From: Acaryochloris sp. IP29b_bin.176
GTDB lineage: Bacteria > Cyanobacteriota > Cyanobacteriia > Thermosynechococcales > Thermosynechococcaceae
Length of the DNA: 49,501 nucleotides
Reading direction: 5' to 3'
Assembly: GCA_028285315.1 (NCBI GenBank)
Contig: JANQPU010000064.1
Location: 1-49,501 of the forward strand
Each line of letters starts with the position of its first letter. Within the stretch, counting starts at the first letter, position 1. The notes below the pieces were generated by a model. It did not search any database. It saw only the letters and a program-made list of their open reading frames with translations, and was not told where the DNA came from. The position numbers and the translations under genes were made by a program. Positions 25,435 through 34,684 of the stretch are shown one piece after another.

Positions 25435-26493
25435 CTATAGTCGTACCCAGTTTTTCAAATAAGCATGTTCAAAGATCATTTCCTTTTGTATTCTGAGATC
25501 TTGGCCAAAGCCTGCTTGAGACGCTCTCTGGAACATGGCATAGGCAATCGCAATATCGGCATAGGCTAGACCCACGGCATTGAAGTAGGTTCGCTCGTTA
25601 GGATTGGTGCGGCCTGGTTTCTCGCTCGTCACTATTTCAACGAGATTGGCATAGATATCCTCATCCTTAAGGATCCCCTCTTTGTACATCCGGCTCAGGG
25701 TTTGGGTTCGATGCTTGACGGTTTCCCAATCATCACAGACGATCTTGTCACAAACTTTTGCGACCTCATATTCATCTTCCCAACCTCCCACATGGCTGTA
25801 GAAGGCTCCTGATTTGAACCAGTCTGCCTTGAGCAATGGCGCTTGGGCACTGGTCGCAGTGACAATCACATCCGCTCCCTCTATTGCAGCTTGCAGATTC
25901 TCCTGGGTCCCCACAATTTTGACATCCGGCAAAATGGGGGACATTTCAGCAATAAATTGTTCTTCTTCTGCCTTCGCTTTGGCCGCAACCCGGCAGTTTG
26001 TCAGAGAGGGCAGCGCTGTTTTCATGGCAACCAGATGCATCTTGGCCTGCTCACCAGCCCCAATTAAACCGATGGTTTGTGAATCGGCTCGTGCCAGATA
26101 CTTAGCTGCGATCGCACCCATGGCTCCCACGCGCAGGTTTGAGCAGAGGGTTCCTTCCATAAATGCGATCGGAAATCCATGCTCAATCTCCGACAAAATA
26201 ATGACGGCAGACAGATTTTGAATACCATGCTTAGTCGGATTAGGAGGGAAAACTGATACCCATTTGACCCCACAAATTTTATGCTTCTTAAACGTTGCGG
26301 GCAGACAATTAATCCGCTCCTGGGTATCGTCATCAAAAATCTGCACGATCTTGTCTGGGAAAATGACTTCCCCTTGATTGAACGATTTCAAGGCATCTTC
26401 AGCTGCTTGCATCGCCATGCGAACATCCAAACAGCCGGAAGCGAGTAAATCTTCCTGAGAGAAATACTGGCAATGGATTTGGTGACTGAGCAT
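25435..26493 (-). CDS. Ornithine cyclodeaminase / mu-crystallin family NAD(P)-dependent enzyme
   Basis: A 352-residue Rossmann-fold enzyme. Family landmarks are the N-terminal substrate region (CLDVRMAMQAAEDALKSFNQ, PDKIVQ), a lysine in KICGVKWVSVFPPNP, the nucleotide-binding glycine motif TIGLIGAGEQAKMHLVAM at about 140-157, and GADVIVTATSAQAPLL. Members include ornithine cyclodeaminase, alanine dehydrogenase and ketimine reductase, so the exact reaction (reduction or deamination of a cyclic or N-substituted imino acid) is open. The C-terminal third (HVGGWEDEYEVAKVCDKIVC onward) is longer than in classical ornithine cyclodeaminase. A GAGGTC ribosome site lies before the ATG. It is divergent from the HcnABC-type cassette about 680 bases away, which hints at linked imino-acid metabolism. 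Confidence 0.82.
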   Translation of the reverse strand: MLSHQIHCQYFSQEDLLASGCLDVRMAMQAAEDALKSFNQGEVIFPDKIVQIFDDDTQERINCLPATFKKHKICGVKWVSVFPPNPTKHGIQNLSAVIILSEIEHGFPIAFMEGTLCSNLRVGAMGAIAAKYLARADSQTIGLIGAGEQAKMHLVAMKTALPSLTNCRVAAKAKAEEEQFIAEMSPILPDVKIVGTQENLQAAIEGADVIVTATSAQAPLLKADWFKSGAFYSHVGGWEDEYEVAKVCDKIVCDDWETVKHRTQTLSRMYKEGILKDEDIYANLVEIVTSEKPGRTNPNERTYFNAVGLAYADIAIAYAMFQRASQAGFGQDLRIQKEMIFEHAYLKNWVRL

Positions 26494-27174
26494 TTGTGTA
26501 TGACCTCACTATTGTTATCAGCCTGGAGCGCGAAACAGTTAGGAAGGGATGCTCGGAACTAACGTCAAGGCAATTATTTCTGAATCTTTCCCTTCTGAGC
26601 TGATGATGCTTGGGGAAAGTCGCTCATGGATTGACAACTTTTGCCAGCAAATGGCTCTCTGGAACGGTGTGAACCAGGCGACCACAAGTTATCAGCCAAT
26701 CCTAAAGTATCAGATAGGGATGTTCATTTTGGGATTTGCTAGAGAAGCTTCTAGGTAGGGCAAGGCTGATTCCCAGCCTGAACGAATCCCTAGCGATCAT
26801 CACTCTATGTAAAGTTTGCATGGCTGCAACAGTGAATCAGGACTCACTGGAGCCTATCCAAAGTTATTTCTATTCTGCACAGCACCCTTTTGATGTGTTA
26901 GTCTCCACTACAGCGAACGCAGAACCAACTTTGGGCCGTCTGCTTCGCAGTAGTCATCTGATGCAGATTGCCAATGTCAGGTTGAATGATGACCCTAGCG
27001 ACCCGTTTCATCATCAATAAATGCAACACCATAGACCATCGATCTCAAGCAATGCTAAGCAAAAGGGCTCATGACTGGATTAGCTTGAAAGAGGGTGTAT
27101 GAGTATCTTGGCCTGAAATCGAAGGTGAGACTCTGATTCAGGGAGAATGGAAAGAGGCGTACAACGATTACTTT
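26494..27174. other. Divergent intergenic region
   Basis: About 680 bases between the cyclodeaminase-family gene and the oxidoreductase cassette. A 67-codon plus-strand frame from an ATG at 26820 to 27020 (AQHPFDVLVSTTANAEPTLG) has protein-like composition but no recognised family or ribosome site; it may be a fragment of a lost gene. GTACAACGATTAC near 27159 resembles an NtcA site but has seven rather than eight central bases. Confidence 0.35.
26820..27020 (+). CDS. Possible small hypothetical protein or gene fragment
   Basis: The 66-residue product includes LVSTTANAEPTLGRLLRSSH and ends in DDPSDPFHHQ. Composition looks protein-like and it runs in the same direction as the oxidoreductase cassette 150 bases downstream. 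There is no clear ribosome site and no family match that I can name, so it may be a relic. Confidence 0.2.
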   Translation: MAATVNQDSLEPIQSYFYSAQHPFDVLVSTTANAEPTLGRLLRSSHLMQIANVRLNDDPSDPFHHQ

Positions 27175-27471
27175 ATGTTTAAGCGGTTGAATGAAATAGA
27201 GGGGCATACCGTCACCGTCAATATTGAAGGGGCAGATGTTCAAGTCCCTGAAGGTGAAACAGTGGCAGCGGCCGCATTAGTCCATCATTTGGGTTACACC
27301 CGCACGACGCCCATCTCAGGAGCCCACCGCTCACCGTTATGTATGATGGGGGTCTGCTTTGAGTGCCTGATGGAAATCGATGGGTTAGCCAATCAGCAAG
27401 CCTGTCAGGTGCAGGTTAAAAACGGTATGATCATTCGCCGCCAGCAGGGAGTCGGTGGAACAGATGCCTAA
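27175..27471 (+). CDS. (2Fe-2S)-binding subunit, HcnA/opine-oxidase type
   Basis: The small electron-transfer subunit of a three-part flavoprotein dehydrogenase. In 98 residues it has the beta-grasp start VTVNIEGADVQVPEGETVAA, an SGAHRSPLC region and the cluster cysteines C-x4-C-x2-C-x12-C (CMMGVCFEC then QQAC), which hold one 2Fe-2S cluster. Length and order match HcnA of hydrogen cyanide synthase, OoxC-like subunits of opine oxidases and D-hydroxyproline dehydrogenase. The substrate is not decided by this subunit. It overlaps the next gene by eight bases, indicating translational coupling, and heads a three-gene unit. Confidence 0.85.
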   Translation: MFKRLNEIEGHTVTVNIEGADVQVPEGETVAAAALVHHLGYTRTTPISGAHRSPLCMMGVCFECLMEIDGLANQQACQVQVKNGMIIRRQQGVGGTDA

Positions 27472-28867
27472 GTCCTATCAACTCGTGGTGATTGGGGCTG
27501 GACCGGGAGGGCTCTGTGCGGCCACCACTGCCGCTCAGTTGGGCATGGATGTGGTGGTCCTGGATGAGCAACCCTCGCCTGGTGGCCAAGTTTACCGGGC
27601 GATCACCCATACTCCCGCAGGCCGATCTGCCTTACTGGGGGCAGATTACCAGCGCGGGGCTAGCTTGGTAGAAGCCTTTAAGACGAGTGGAGCTCAGTAT
27701 TGGCCCCAGACAACGGTTTGGTCTTTGAATGCCCGGCGTCAGATCGGAATCCTGCGCCAGGGCCAGGCCTCCATCATTCAAGCGGAACGGGTGATCGTTG
27801 CTAGTGGGGCGATGGAGCGCCCAGTTCCTTTTCCAGGCTGGACCTTGCCAGGGGTCATGAATGTAGGCGCTGCCCAAATCTTGCTAAAAACGTCTGGTGT
27901 TGTTCCTGCTAATGGGACGGTTATTGCTGGGACTGGACCGTTGCCCTTGTTGGTGGCTTGGCAATACCTCCGGGCCGGGGTATCTGTGAAGGCCGTCCTT
28001 GAATGCTCTCCGACAAACAACCTATGGCGTGCTGCCCCACGTTTGCCTCAAGCGTTAAGGGCTGGGGATTACATCGCCCGTGGCTTGAAATATACGCTAT
28101 CTTTGCTGAACGGTGGTGTGCCCATTTATTACGGGGTTTCTAGATTGCAGGCTAAGGGCAGCGACCGACTCGAGACGGTAGATTTTGGTTGGGAACGACT
28201 CGGAATCGCTAGACGCAAAACCCTCTCCACCGATAGTCTGTTAGTGCATTTTGGGGTGATTCCCAGAACTAATTTGACGAGATCAGCGGGGTGTCATCAT
28301 GTCTGGGATCGGGGTCAGCAATGCTGGTGTCCTCAAGTGGATGCATGGGGGAATACCAACGTGTCGGGTCTGGCGGTAGTGGGAGATAATGCGGGGATTG
28401 GCGGTGCTCGTAGTGCCGAGCACAGCGGACGATTAGCTGCCTTAGAAGCGGCCAGAAGTTTGCACCTGATCAGTAGCCAGCAGCGCGATCGCCAAGGCCA
28501 AGCGGATCTCAATTGGATGTGCAAAGATCTGCGCGTCCGTCCGTTTCTAGAGACGTTATACCGTCTACCAGACTCACTGTTAGTCCCCTCAGATGACGAC
28601 ACTATCGTCTGTCGTTGCGAAGAGATTTCAGCAGGGGAAATCCGCAACGCTGTGCGAGAAGGACATACCGATCCTAATCAGGCTAAGTTTTATCTTCGTT
28701 GTGGCATGGGACCTTGCCAGGGAAGACAGTGTGCTCCAGCAGTCGCCCATATCGTCGCTGCCGAGAACCAGCGTCCCGTGTCCGACTATACTCCGTTTCG
28801 GGTCCGTCCCCCGATCAGACCCTTGAGCATTGCCCAACTGGCTGACTTAGAGAGGGCAGAGGAATGA
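27464..28867 (+). CDS. FAD/NAD(P)-type subunit with BFD-like 2Fe-2S domain (HcnB/opine-oxidase type)
   Basis: A 467-residue flavoprotein subunit. The first Rossmann site is VVIGAGPGGLCAATTAAQLG with DEQPSPGGQ, and the second nucleotide-binding site follows near VIAGTGPLPLLVAWQYL. The C-terminal 90 residues are a BFD-like iron-sulphur domain with CRCEEIS and CGMGPCQGRQC, giving the four cluster ligands. This architecture is that of HcnB, OoxA and the alpha subunit of bacterial D-hydroxyproline dehydrogenases. I prefer the ATG at 27464 (a GTG at 27455 also fits), which overlaps the 2Fe-2S gene's stop. It overlaps the next gene as ATGA. Electrons from the substrate-oxidising subunit are expected to pass through it. 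Confidence 0.87.
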   Translation: MPKSYQLVVIGAGPGGLCAATTAAQLGMDVVVLDEQPSPGGQVYRAITHTPAGRSALLGADYQRGASLVEAFKTSGAQYWPQTTVWSLNARRQIGILRQGQASIIQAERVIVASGAMERPVPFPGWTLPGVMNVGAAQILLKTSGVVPANGTVIAGTGPLPLLVAWQYLRAGVSVKAVLECSPTNNLWRAAPRLPQALRAGDYIARGLKYTLSLLNGGVPIYYGVSRLQAKGSDRLETVDFGWERLGIARRKTLSTDSLLVHFGVIPRTNLTRSAGCHHVWDRGQQCWCPQVDAWGNTNVSGLAVVGDNAGIGGARSAEHSGRLAALEAARSLHLISSQQRDRQGQADLNWMCKDLRVRPFLETLYRLPDSLLVPSDDDTIVCRCEEISAGEIRNAVREGHTDPNQAKFYLRCGMGPCQGRQCAPAVAHIVAAENQRPVSDYTPFRVRPPIRPLSIAQLADLERAEE

Positions 28868-29976
28868 CGGCGGATGTCGTGGTTATTGGGGGCGGTTTGA
28901 TCGGGACTTCGACCGCGCTCCACTTAGCTAAAGCGGGCCAAAAGGTTATTGTTGTAGAAAAAAACAGCCTAGGTCGCCATGCTTCGGGAGTCAATGCCGG
29001 GGGGTTGCGGCGGCTGAATCGTCATCTTGCGGAGATTCCTTTGGCTGTTGTTGCTGCTGAAATGTGGCGAGATATCCATACTCTAGTAGGTAGTGACTGT
29101 GATGTTAAACTGAGCGGCCAGGTAAAGGTGGCGGAGAACGCAGCAGATCTACAGAAGCTAGAAGACCGTGCTGCCAAGGTCCGTGCCCTTGGCTTTGACC
29201 ACGAGCAAATCATCGACCGCGATCGCCTTTACCAACTGGTGCCCGATCTAGCGCCCCATTGCGTGGGTGGATTGTATACCGCTGGAGATGGCTTGGCCCG
29301 TCCGTATCATACTCTGACGGCCTTTCGGCGAACAGCCGAGGCCCTGGGCGTGGAGTATCGAACAGGCTGCCGGGTGATCGGGTTGGAGCAAGTCGGGAGC
29401 GATTGGCGGGTCGTAACGGAGCAGGCTCAATTGGATGCCTCTATCCTGGTCAATTGTGCAGGGGCTTGGGCGGGGCAAATCTGTGCACAATTGGATGAAC
29501 CCGTCCCTTTGACGGTGGGTGCTCCCATGATGATGGTGACTGAGCGTCTCCCTCCCTTTCTGGATCCGGTCGTGGGGGCTACTTCCCGTAAGCTGTCCTT
29601 TAAACAGATGCAGAACGGTACCGTGCTGATTGGGGGAGCGTATCTCGCCGATCATGATCTGGACCAAGAAACGACAGAAATCAACTTTGCCAAACTTTGT
29701 GAAAGTAGCCGTACCGTTCTAGCACTCTTTCCCAGGATGGCTCAGGTGAGAATTGTCAGGACTTGGGCTGGCTTGGAAGCCTTTATGCCCGATCACATTC
29801 CGGTTATGGGTCCCAGTGCTAAGGTGCCTAACGTTTACCATGCATTTGGCTTTTCTGCCCATGGCTTTCAACTTTCACCTGTCGTCGGGCGAATTATGTC
29901 GGAGTTGATCTTGAATCAGAAGAGTTCCCTCATGATCGAACCATTTGCTATTCAGCGCTTCCAATCTATTCCTTAA
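28864..29976 (+). CDS. FAD-dependent amino-acid oxidase subunit, HcnC/DAO type
   Basis: The predicted catalytic subunit, a DAO-family flavoenzyme of 370 residues. It has the dinucleotide motif VVVIGGGLIGTSTALHLAKA, the flavin region GRHASGVNAGGLRRLNRH, ILVNCAGAWAGQICAQLDEP in the middle and a C-terminal AFGFSAHGFQLSPVVGRIMS, which in this family contacts the isoalloxazine. Family members oxidise glycine, sarcosine, D-amino acids, imino acids or opines. It starts with an ATGA overlap on the previous gene, so the three genes are one operon. The substrate is unknown, but the divergent cyclodeaminase-family gene suggests an imino or cyclic amino acid. Confidence 0.87.
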   Translation: MTADVVVIGGGLIGTSTALHLAKAGQKVIVVEKNSLGRHASGVNAGGLRRLNRHLAEIPLAVVAAEMWRDIHTLVGSDCDVKLSGQVKVAENAADLQKLEDRAAKVRALGFDHEQIIDRDRLYQLVPDLAPHCVGGLYTAGDGLARPYHTLTAFRRTAEALGVEYRTGCRVIGLEQVGSDWRVVTEQAQLDASILVNCAGAWAGQICAQLDEPVPLTVGAPMMMVTERLPPFLDPVVGATSRKLSFKQMQNGTVLIGGAYLADHDLDQETTEINFAKLCESSRTVLALFPRMAQVRIVRTWAGLEAFMPDHIPVMGPSAKVPNVYHAFGFSAHGFQLSPVVGRIMSELILNQKSSLMIEPFAIQRFQSIP

Positions 29977-30118
29977 CTATCTCAAGCGGGCTCAATAGTT
30001 GAGTACCAACCTTGCTGGGTTAGCTCCCTGAAATGCACATGGAGACTGGATGATTTTCCTCAAGCATCAAGATCGGTCAATCGTTATAGGATTAAAGAGC
30101 CGTTGACTTAGGTATTGT

Positions 30119-31345
30119 ATGAGCAATCCTCGTCCTTACGATGTTGTCCTGTACGGGGCGAGTGGGTTTACTGGGCAACAAACGGTCGAATATTTTGCCA
30201 ATCAGGTGGACGAGCAAGTCCGATGGGCGATCGCAGGTCGGAATCGCCAAAAACTAGAACAGGTCAAAGCCAACTGTTCTGCCACAGTAGATGTCTTGGT
30301 CGCCGATAGCCAAGATCAAGAAGGACTCGATACTATTGCCGAGAGGACCCAAGTCATTCTCAATACCGCAGGCCCTTTCGCTTTGTATGGGAATGCAATG
30401 GTCGATGCCTGTGTGCGTAAGCAAACCCACTATGTCGATATTACAGGTGAAACCCCCTGGGTGAAGTCTTTAATTCAGCGATACCATGCCAGAGCCGCAG
30501 CAGATGGTACACGCATCATCCCTTTCTGTGGGTTTGATTCAGTTCCGTCTGATCTAGGTACCTATCTGCTTGTTCGCTTTATACAGCGGGAGTTGGGGGT
30601 TTCTTGTCTGCAGGTAAAAGCTTACTTCCAAGCGGCAGGCGGATTTAACGGAGGCACCTTAGCCTCTGCCATTAACTTGATGCAGTCGGGACAAGCCTCT
30701 CAAATGGCTGACCCTTTTTTGCTCAATCCGCAGAAAGATCCACCTTCGACGGTCTCACCACAAAGTCAAGACCCTCAAGTCCCTCAGTATGACAAGGATG
30801 TGAAGGCGTGGACTGCCCCCTTTTTTATGGGACCTGTTAATACCCGCGTGGTCAGACGAAGTTGCGCCTTGTTCGATCAATGGCAGGAATCCTACGGCGT
30901 CCATTTTGCCTATCAAGAGTACCTCAAATTCAATGGACCACTAGCCAGTCTTTCTGCTTTAGGGACAACTTTAGCAACGGGCTTATTTGGATTGGCATTG
31001 AGTCAAGGATGGACACGAACATTGCTACAATCTCGTTTGCCTCAACCGGGGAGTGGTCCCTCTACCCAGGTGATGGATGAGGGATGGTTTCGTTGTGAGT
31101 TAATGGGTCAAGCTACCAATGGGCAGAGGGTTCACGGTTTGATTCAGAATCAAGGAGATCCAGGCAACCGTTCAACCGTGAAGTTTTTGTGTGAGTCAGC
31201 CTTGTGCTTAGCGACCCAGTTAGAGCAATTACCAGGCAAAAATAGAGGTGGAGTGCTAACCCCGGCAACCGGATTGGGAGATGTGCTGGCCGAACGCTTG
31301 CGTCGAGCTGGAACCACTATTGAGCTTGCTGTTTCTGAGGGATGA
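30119..31345 (+). CDS. Saccharopine-dehydrogenase-like / trans-acting enoyl reductase family protein
   Basis: A 408-residue NAD(P)-binding protein. The N terminus YDVVLYGASGFTGQQTVEYF is a Rossmann glycine motif, AIAGRNRQKLEQV follows, and TQVILNTAGPFALYGNAMVD with THYVDITGETPWV and IIPFCGFDSVPSDLG are characteristic of the family that includes mycobacterial trans-acting enoyl reductases and plant/animal saccharopine-dehydrogenase-like oxidoreductases. The C-terminal half has a hydrophobic stretch (SALGTTLATGLFGLALSQGW) that may associate with membranes. The substrate is unknown; lipid or polyketide enoyl reduction are possibilities. The gene lies about 140 bases after the amino-acid oxidase cassette on the same strand and could be read through from it, though a separate promoter is equally likely. 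Confidence 0.8.
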   Translation: MSNPRPYDVVLYGASGFTGQQTVEYFANQVDEQVRWAIAGRNRQKLEQVKANCSATVDVLVADSQDQEGLDTIAERTQVILNTAGPFALYGNAMVDACVRKQTHYVDITGETPWVKSLIQRYHARAAADGTRIIPFCGFDSVPSDLGTYLLVRFIQRELGVSCLQVKAYFQAAGGFNGGTLASAINLMQSGQASQMADPFLLNPQKDPPSTVSPQSQDPQVPQYDKDVKAWTAPFFMGPVNTRVVRRSCALFDQWQESYGVHFAYQEYLKFNGPLASLSALGTTLATGLFGLALSQGWTRTLLQSRLPQPGSGPSTQVMDEGWFRCELMGQATNGQRVHGLIQNQGDPGNRSTVKFLCESALCLATQLEQLPGKNRGGVLTPATGLGDVLAERLRRAGTTIELAVSEG

Positions 31346-31409
31346 ACAGAGAGCTAATCCAATTGTTAAGCATCACAACAGCATCCTAATTTCAGAAAAA
31401 ATCTACGCA

Positions 31410-33674
31410 TTATTTGACCTTGGCGCGAAAACGAATTGCACCGTATGAAGTTGTAGGGGTACCTGATCCTATTGCTTGGGGTAGATCACCCAGGTTGACG
31501 ACAATCGCTCCATTGTCTTCTGCTTGGGCAGGGGCAGCAGCACAAGCGGCTGGCAGAGTTGAACCTGGTGGGTAATACTGAGCGGTATCCCCATCCCCGT
31601 CATTGGTGTAGGAATAGAGATTGCCATTGTACTCCACAGATATGCCGCGATTGGCACCAACACCTCCCCCCGGTGCCGCTGAAACAGCGTTAAAAGCATC
31701 AGGCACAAAAGTTTGGAAGCTAGGGACCTTATCACACAGTTGGACATCTACTGCGGTTTGATTGCCTGTAGATAGGAAATAAATGGTGTATTCAATCTCA
31801 TCACCTGGTCGTGTTTCCCCCCCGTTGTTGGCACCAATCAGGTAGGTGCTCGGATTGGGCCAATATTCTGTATCTAGCGGAGTGGGAGCAGGGTTATCTA
31901 GGGTATTGTCATCGTAAGGATAGCTGGGGTCATCCACATAGACACTAAGGTCCGTGCTGCCATTAGCTGTGAGGCCGTTGACACGAGTGATGCGCTTAAC
32001 CAGCAAAACATTGGGGTTACTGGCAACTGGAATTACAACAGCAAAATCTTCTACTTCACCATCGTTCGCAAATACTCCAGGTGTATTGGCATTAATATTG
32101 CTATCAGTTGTTATGCGGAAACGGGCATAGGTTGTTGTTCCTCCTGTCATACCATTAACCCCTGCCCCAGACCATGTTAATGCCCCGTCTGGAGTAGCAT
32201 TTCCATTTTGTACGGTTTGAGTGGTATATTCATCTGCTTCAAAAGTGCCATTCCCATCAAAGTCCAACCAGGCGTGAAGGGTTGCTGGCCCACCAGTGTT
32301 GTTGGTTACCGAGATATTGGGTGCAGGGATGGTATAGGTGGTAGCGCTGGCATTGAGGGTAGATAAGGTGACCCCATCTTCATCATCCGTACCATCACTG
32401 TCATCACCGTCGGCTCCGGCTCCAGCATCACCACCGAGTTGGGTGTCAGCTTCATTATCAGGTACAGTACTGCCTAAATAGAGACTGGGGGTAATGGTGT
32501 GGCTCGCATCACCATAACTATCAGGCGCGTCACCGAAGTCGAACGAAAAAAGCCGAAAACCAAAGTTCTGGTTCACAATTGTGCTGCCAGCTGTGATGTT
32601 AATTCCTGTAAGGGGATTTATTGTACTAATGGTAAGCCCGCTAGGAATCTGAGGATCACTCGTCACTACCTGAATCTGGTAATTACTTCCTGGTGGTACA
32701 TATGGGAAGATGAAGTCGCCACTGCCATCCGTTACCACTGTACTAAGCACTGTGCCACTGCTATTGAGCAGTTGAACCTCAATATTGGCAGGTAACCGGA
32801 GATCTCCCGTATTAAAGGTGTTATCGCTATTGGTATCTTGATAGAGGGTGCCAGCAACGCTACCCCCTTGGGGACACATAGCCTGGACTAAGGTCGCCAT
32901 TTCGGCTCCCAATGTGGCAAAGCTACTCACAGGAACATAATCGGCGGTAAATGCATTATTCCCATTGAACTCCGATGTATTAGGTCCGTCGGTTACACCG
33001 GTGAAATCGGTAATTGTGAGAGCAGGATCTTGAATACCAATGCCATAAATATGCGATCCAACTTGCTTGAGTTGAAGGGCTTCATCATCGGGGCTACCGC
33101 CATTGTTGATTTCTCCATCAGTAAAGAAAAATGTCACATCTGGACTTCCTGGTGTAATACCTAACGCAACAGCTGCTTGAAATCCAGATTCCCAGTCTGT
33201 AAGCCCTCCAAATCCATAATTATTATTCAAGGCAGTTTGAAAGGTTGACAGAGTAGCTGATGTCACATTGGTGTAGTTGATGACCGTACTGGAAGAGCTT
33301 GAAAATCGGACAATTGCTGCACGGGCTGCAATGTTATTATCCACAAAGTGATTCAACATCGTCATTACAGCATCTCTCTGCTGTTGACGTTCAGTGAAGC
33401 TAACAGAACCTGAATCATCCAGAATAAACATTAGATCTGGAGTAGTTAAGCAGAAGTTGTTGTCTATGTCTGGGTTAATATTTCCAGTTTGGGCATAAAT
33501 AGGGAGTTGATGAAAGGGAAATGAGGAAGCTGTAATAATGCTAATGATCTTCAAAGATAGTGATGAGAAATCAGCTGATCGCCGAATTTTCTGCCAAGAA
33601 TGTTGAGGTACTTGGGAAAACGTTGTTTTGTTTTTGGCAATCGTTTGTAACGCCTTGAATAAGGATTTCATCAT
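31410..33674 (-). CDS. Secreted VWA / SdrD-B / GEVED surface protein
   Basis: A 754-residue exported protein. The N-terminal 60 residues contain a hydrophobic signal segment (IISIITASSFPFHQLPIYAQ). A von Willebrand A domain follows (about 75-265) with a MIDAS in LDDSGSVSF and FFTDGEINNGGSPDD. An SdrD-B/Cna-like beta domain (about 275-370; SVAGTLYQDTNSDNTFNTGD) and a GEVED-type domain (about 375-550; FDFGDAPDSYGDAS, DSDGTDDEDGV, DGEVEDFAVVIP) come next. The last 190 residues are DUF11-like with KRITRVNG and GDEIEYTIYFLSTGNQTAVD. The acidic stretches are likely to bind calcium. This fits a cell-surface adhesin. No sorting signal is seen at the C terminus, so attachment may be through another partner. 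Confidence 0.85.
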   Translation of the reverse strand: MMKSLFKALQTIAKNKTTFSQVPQHSWQKIRRSADFSSLSLKIISIITASSFPFHQLPIYAQTGNINPDIDNNFCLTTPDLMFILDDSGSVSFTERQQQRDAVMTMLNHFVDNNIAARAAIVRFSSSSSTVINYTNVTSATLSTFQTALNNNYGFGGLTDWESGFQAAVALGITPGSPDVTFFFTDGEINNGGSPDDEALQLKQVGSHIYGIGIQDPALTITDFTGVTDGPNTSEFNGNNAFTADYVPVSSFATLGAEMATLVQAMCPQGGSVAGTLYQDTNSDNTFNTGDLRLPANIEVQLLNSSGTVLSTVVTDGSGDFIFPYVPPGSNYQIQVVTSDPQIPSGLTISTINPLTGINITAGSTIVNQNFGFRLFSFDFGDAPDSYGDASHTITPSLYLGSTVPDNEADTQLGGDAGAGADGDDSDGTDDEDGVTLSTLNASATTYTIPAPNISVTNNTGGPATLHAWLDFDGNGTFEADEYTTQTVQNGNATPDGALTWSGAGVNGMTGGTTTYARFRITTDSNINANTPGVFANDGEVEDFAVVIPVASNPNVLLVKRITRVNGLTANGSTDLSVYVDDPSYPYDDNTLDNPAPTPLDTEYWPNPSTYLIGANNGGETRPGDEIEYTIYFLSTGNQTAVDVQLCDKVPSFQTFVPDAFNAVSAAPGGGVGANRGISVEYNGNLYSYTNDGDGDTAQYYPPGSTLPAACAAAPAQAEDNGAIVVNLGDLPQAIGSGTPTTSYGAIRFRAKVK

Positions 33675-33759
33675 TACTACTTTGAATAATTCCTTGTATA
33701 TCTGTAGCCTGTGCAGGTCTATTCCACATTCAGGATGGAGTGTAATTGCACGACAGTAA

Positions 33760-34405
33760 TCAATTGTTCTTAGGTTGGACCATCGATTTAGCTAATCCAA
33801 CAGAAGACACTAAAGGCTTTTGATCTTTAGTATTTATTGCAGGCTTCCAAGTACCATGCTTTACATAGATTGCAATTGCACTCAGTCGATCACCTGGCTG
33901 TAGTTTCTTTAAGGTGATGGCGAACCATCCCTCCTCATCAGCGAGCCCCAAAGGTTCTCTCAGAGGGCCGCGCTTACCGTTTGTTGCGTTGACTTGATAT
34001 CAGGATCACTTATGCACCCGGATCAACAGTGCCATCAATAGGGACCTGACTGATTGCCCAAAATGAAGAACTCTGAGCTGAGACATTGCGGGGGATTAAT
34101 GCCACGATTAGTCGTATCTCATCAATGCTGATGGGAATTTCAAGGAGGGTTGAGATATCTCCAATTTGGTAATCTTGAACCCTCGTACTGGAGTTGGCAG
34201 CTCAACTAAGTCGGTTATTGGGTAGGCACGACAACTGACCCAGGAATCGGTTGTTGCGGGCAGTCAGATCAATGCTGTGGCCATCGAGGTTAGTAGCGCG
34301 GTTGCCCAGGATAAGGCTGCGATCGCTCGATCGAATGGTCATGCCTTCACTAGTGCTCGACCACACAGAAAATGATAGCCTTCTACAAGGCTGAAATTCT
34401 TTCAT
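33760..34405 (-). pseudogene. Decayed surface-protein / adhesin-like gene
   Basis: Several minus-strand frames each carry protein-like pieces with no single open frame. From upstream to downstream: GMTIRSSDRSLILGNRATNL with DGHSIDLTARNNRF, then QIGDISTLLEIPISIDEIRL, then SQVPIDGTVDPGA, then after a stop NATNGKRGPLREPLGLADEE with GWFAITLKKLQPGDRLSAIA. The last piece has the GTVDPGA...DEEGWFxxTLxxLQPGDxLSA pattern of bacterial Ig-like (Big) domains. I read this as a broken adhesin or haemagglutinin-type gene, possibly once part of the same surface locus as the VWA protein just downstream. The exact family cannot be fixed from so little. Confidence 0.45.
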
Positions 34406-34684
34406 TTAAGGTGTTTTGCGTTTAAAAAACTGTCTAAATCACTGTGGTAGAGCACTAGATCAATCAAAATCAATGTGATTGTGATCTTTAGTTCGCAGGT
34501 GCGTGGTCTGGTTCGGCTGGACTAAGGTTACCTTGGTTGAGGGTGCCATTTGTGGGTGAGATTGTCGGCGGTGATTTAAAATCCGCCTCAGTTATTACCC
34601 AAAAGTACTTGATTTTATGCAACTGGGTACACTAAAGGGCAACCTCAGCTTATCGTTCCACTCCTTTCTTAGCCGAATTTGGTC
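34406..34684. other. Upstream region of the REC-GGDEF-EAL gene
   Basis: About 280 bases with no recognisable gene. It is moderately AT-rich and would hold the promoter of the REC-GGDEF-EAL gene. No operator or terminator was recognised. Confidence 0.4.

Noticed and set aside
27159-27171. NtcA-like GTA...TAC site before the oxidoreductase cassette
   Set aside because: Only seven bases separate the halves and NtcA sites need eight; it also lies too close to the start codon.
27175-29976. Calling the cassette hydrogen cyanide synthase outright
   Set aside because: The same subunit order occurs in opine oxidases and hydroxyproline dehydrogenases, so the sequence alone cannot pick the substrate.
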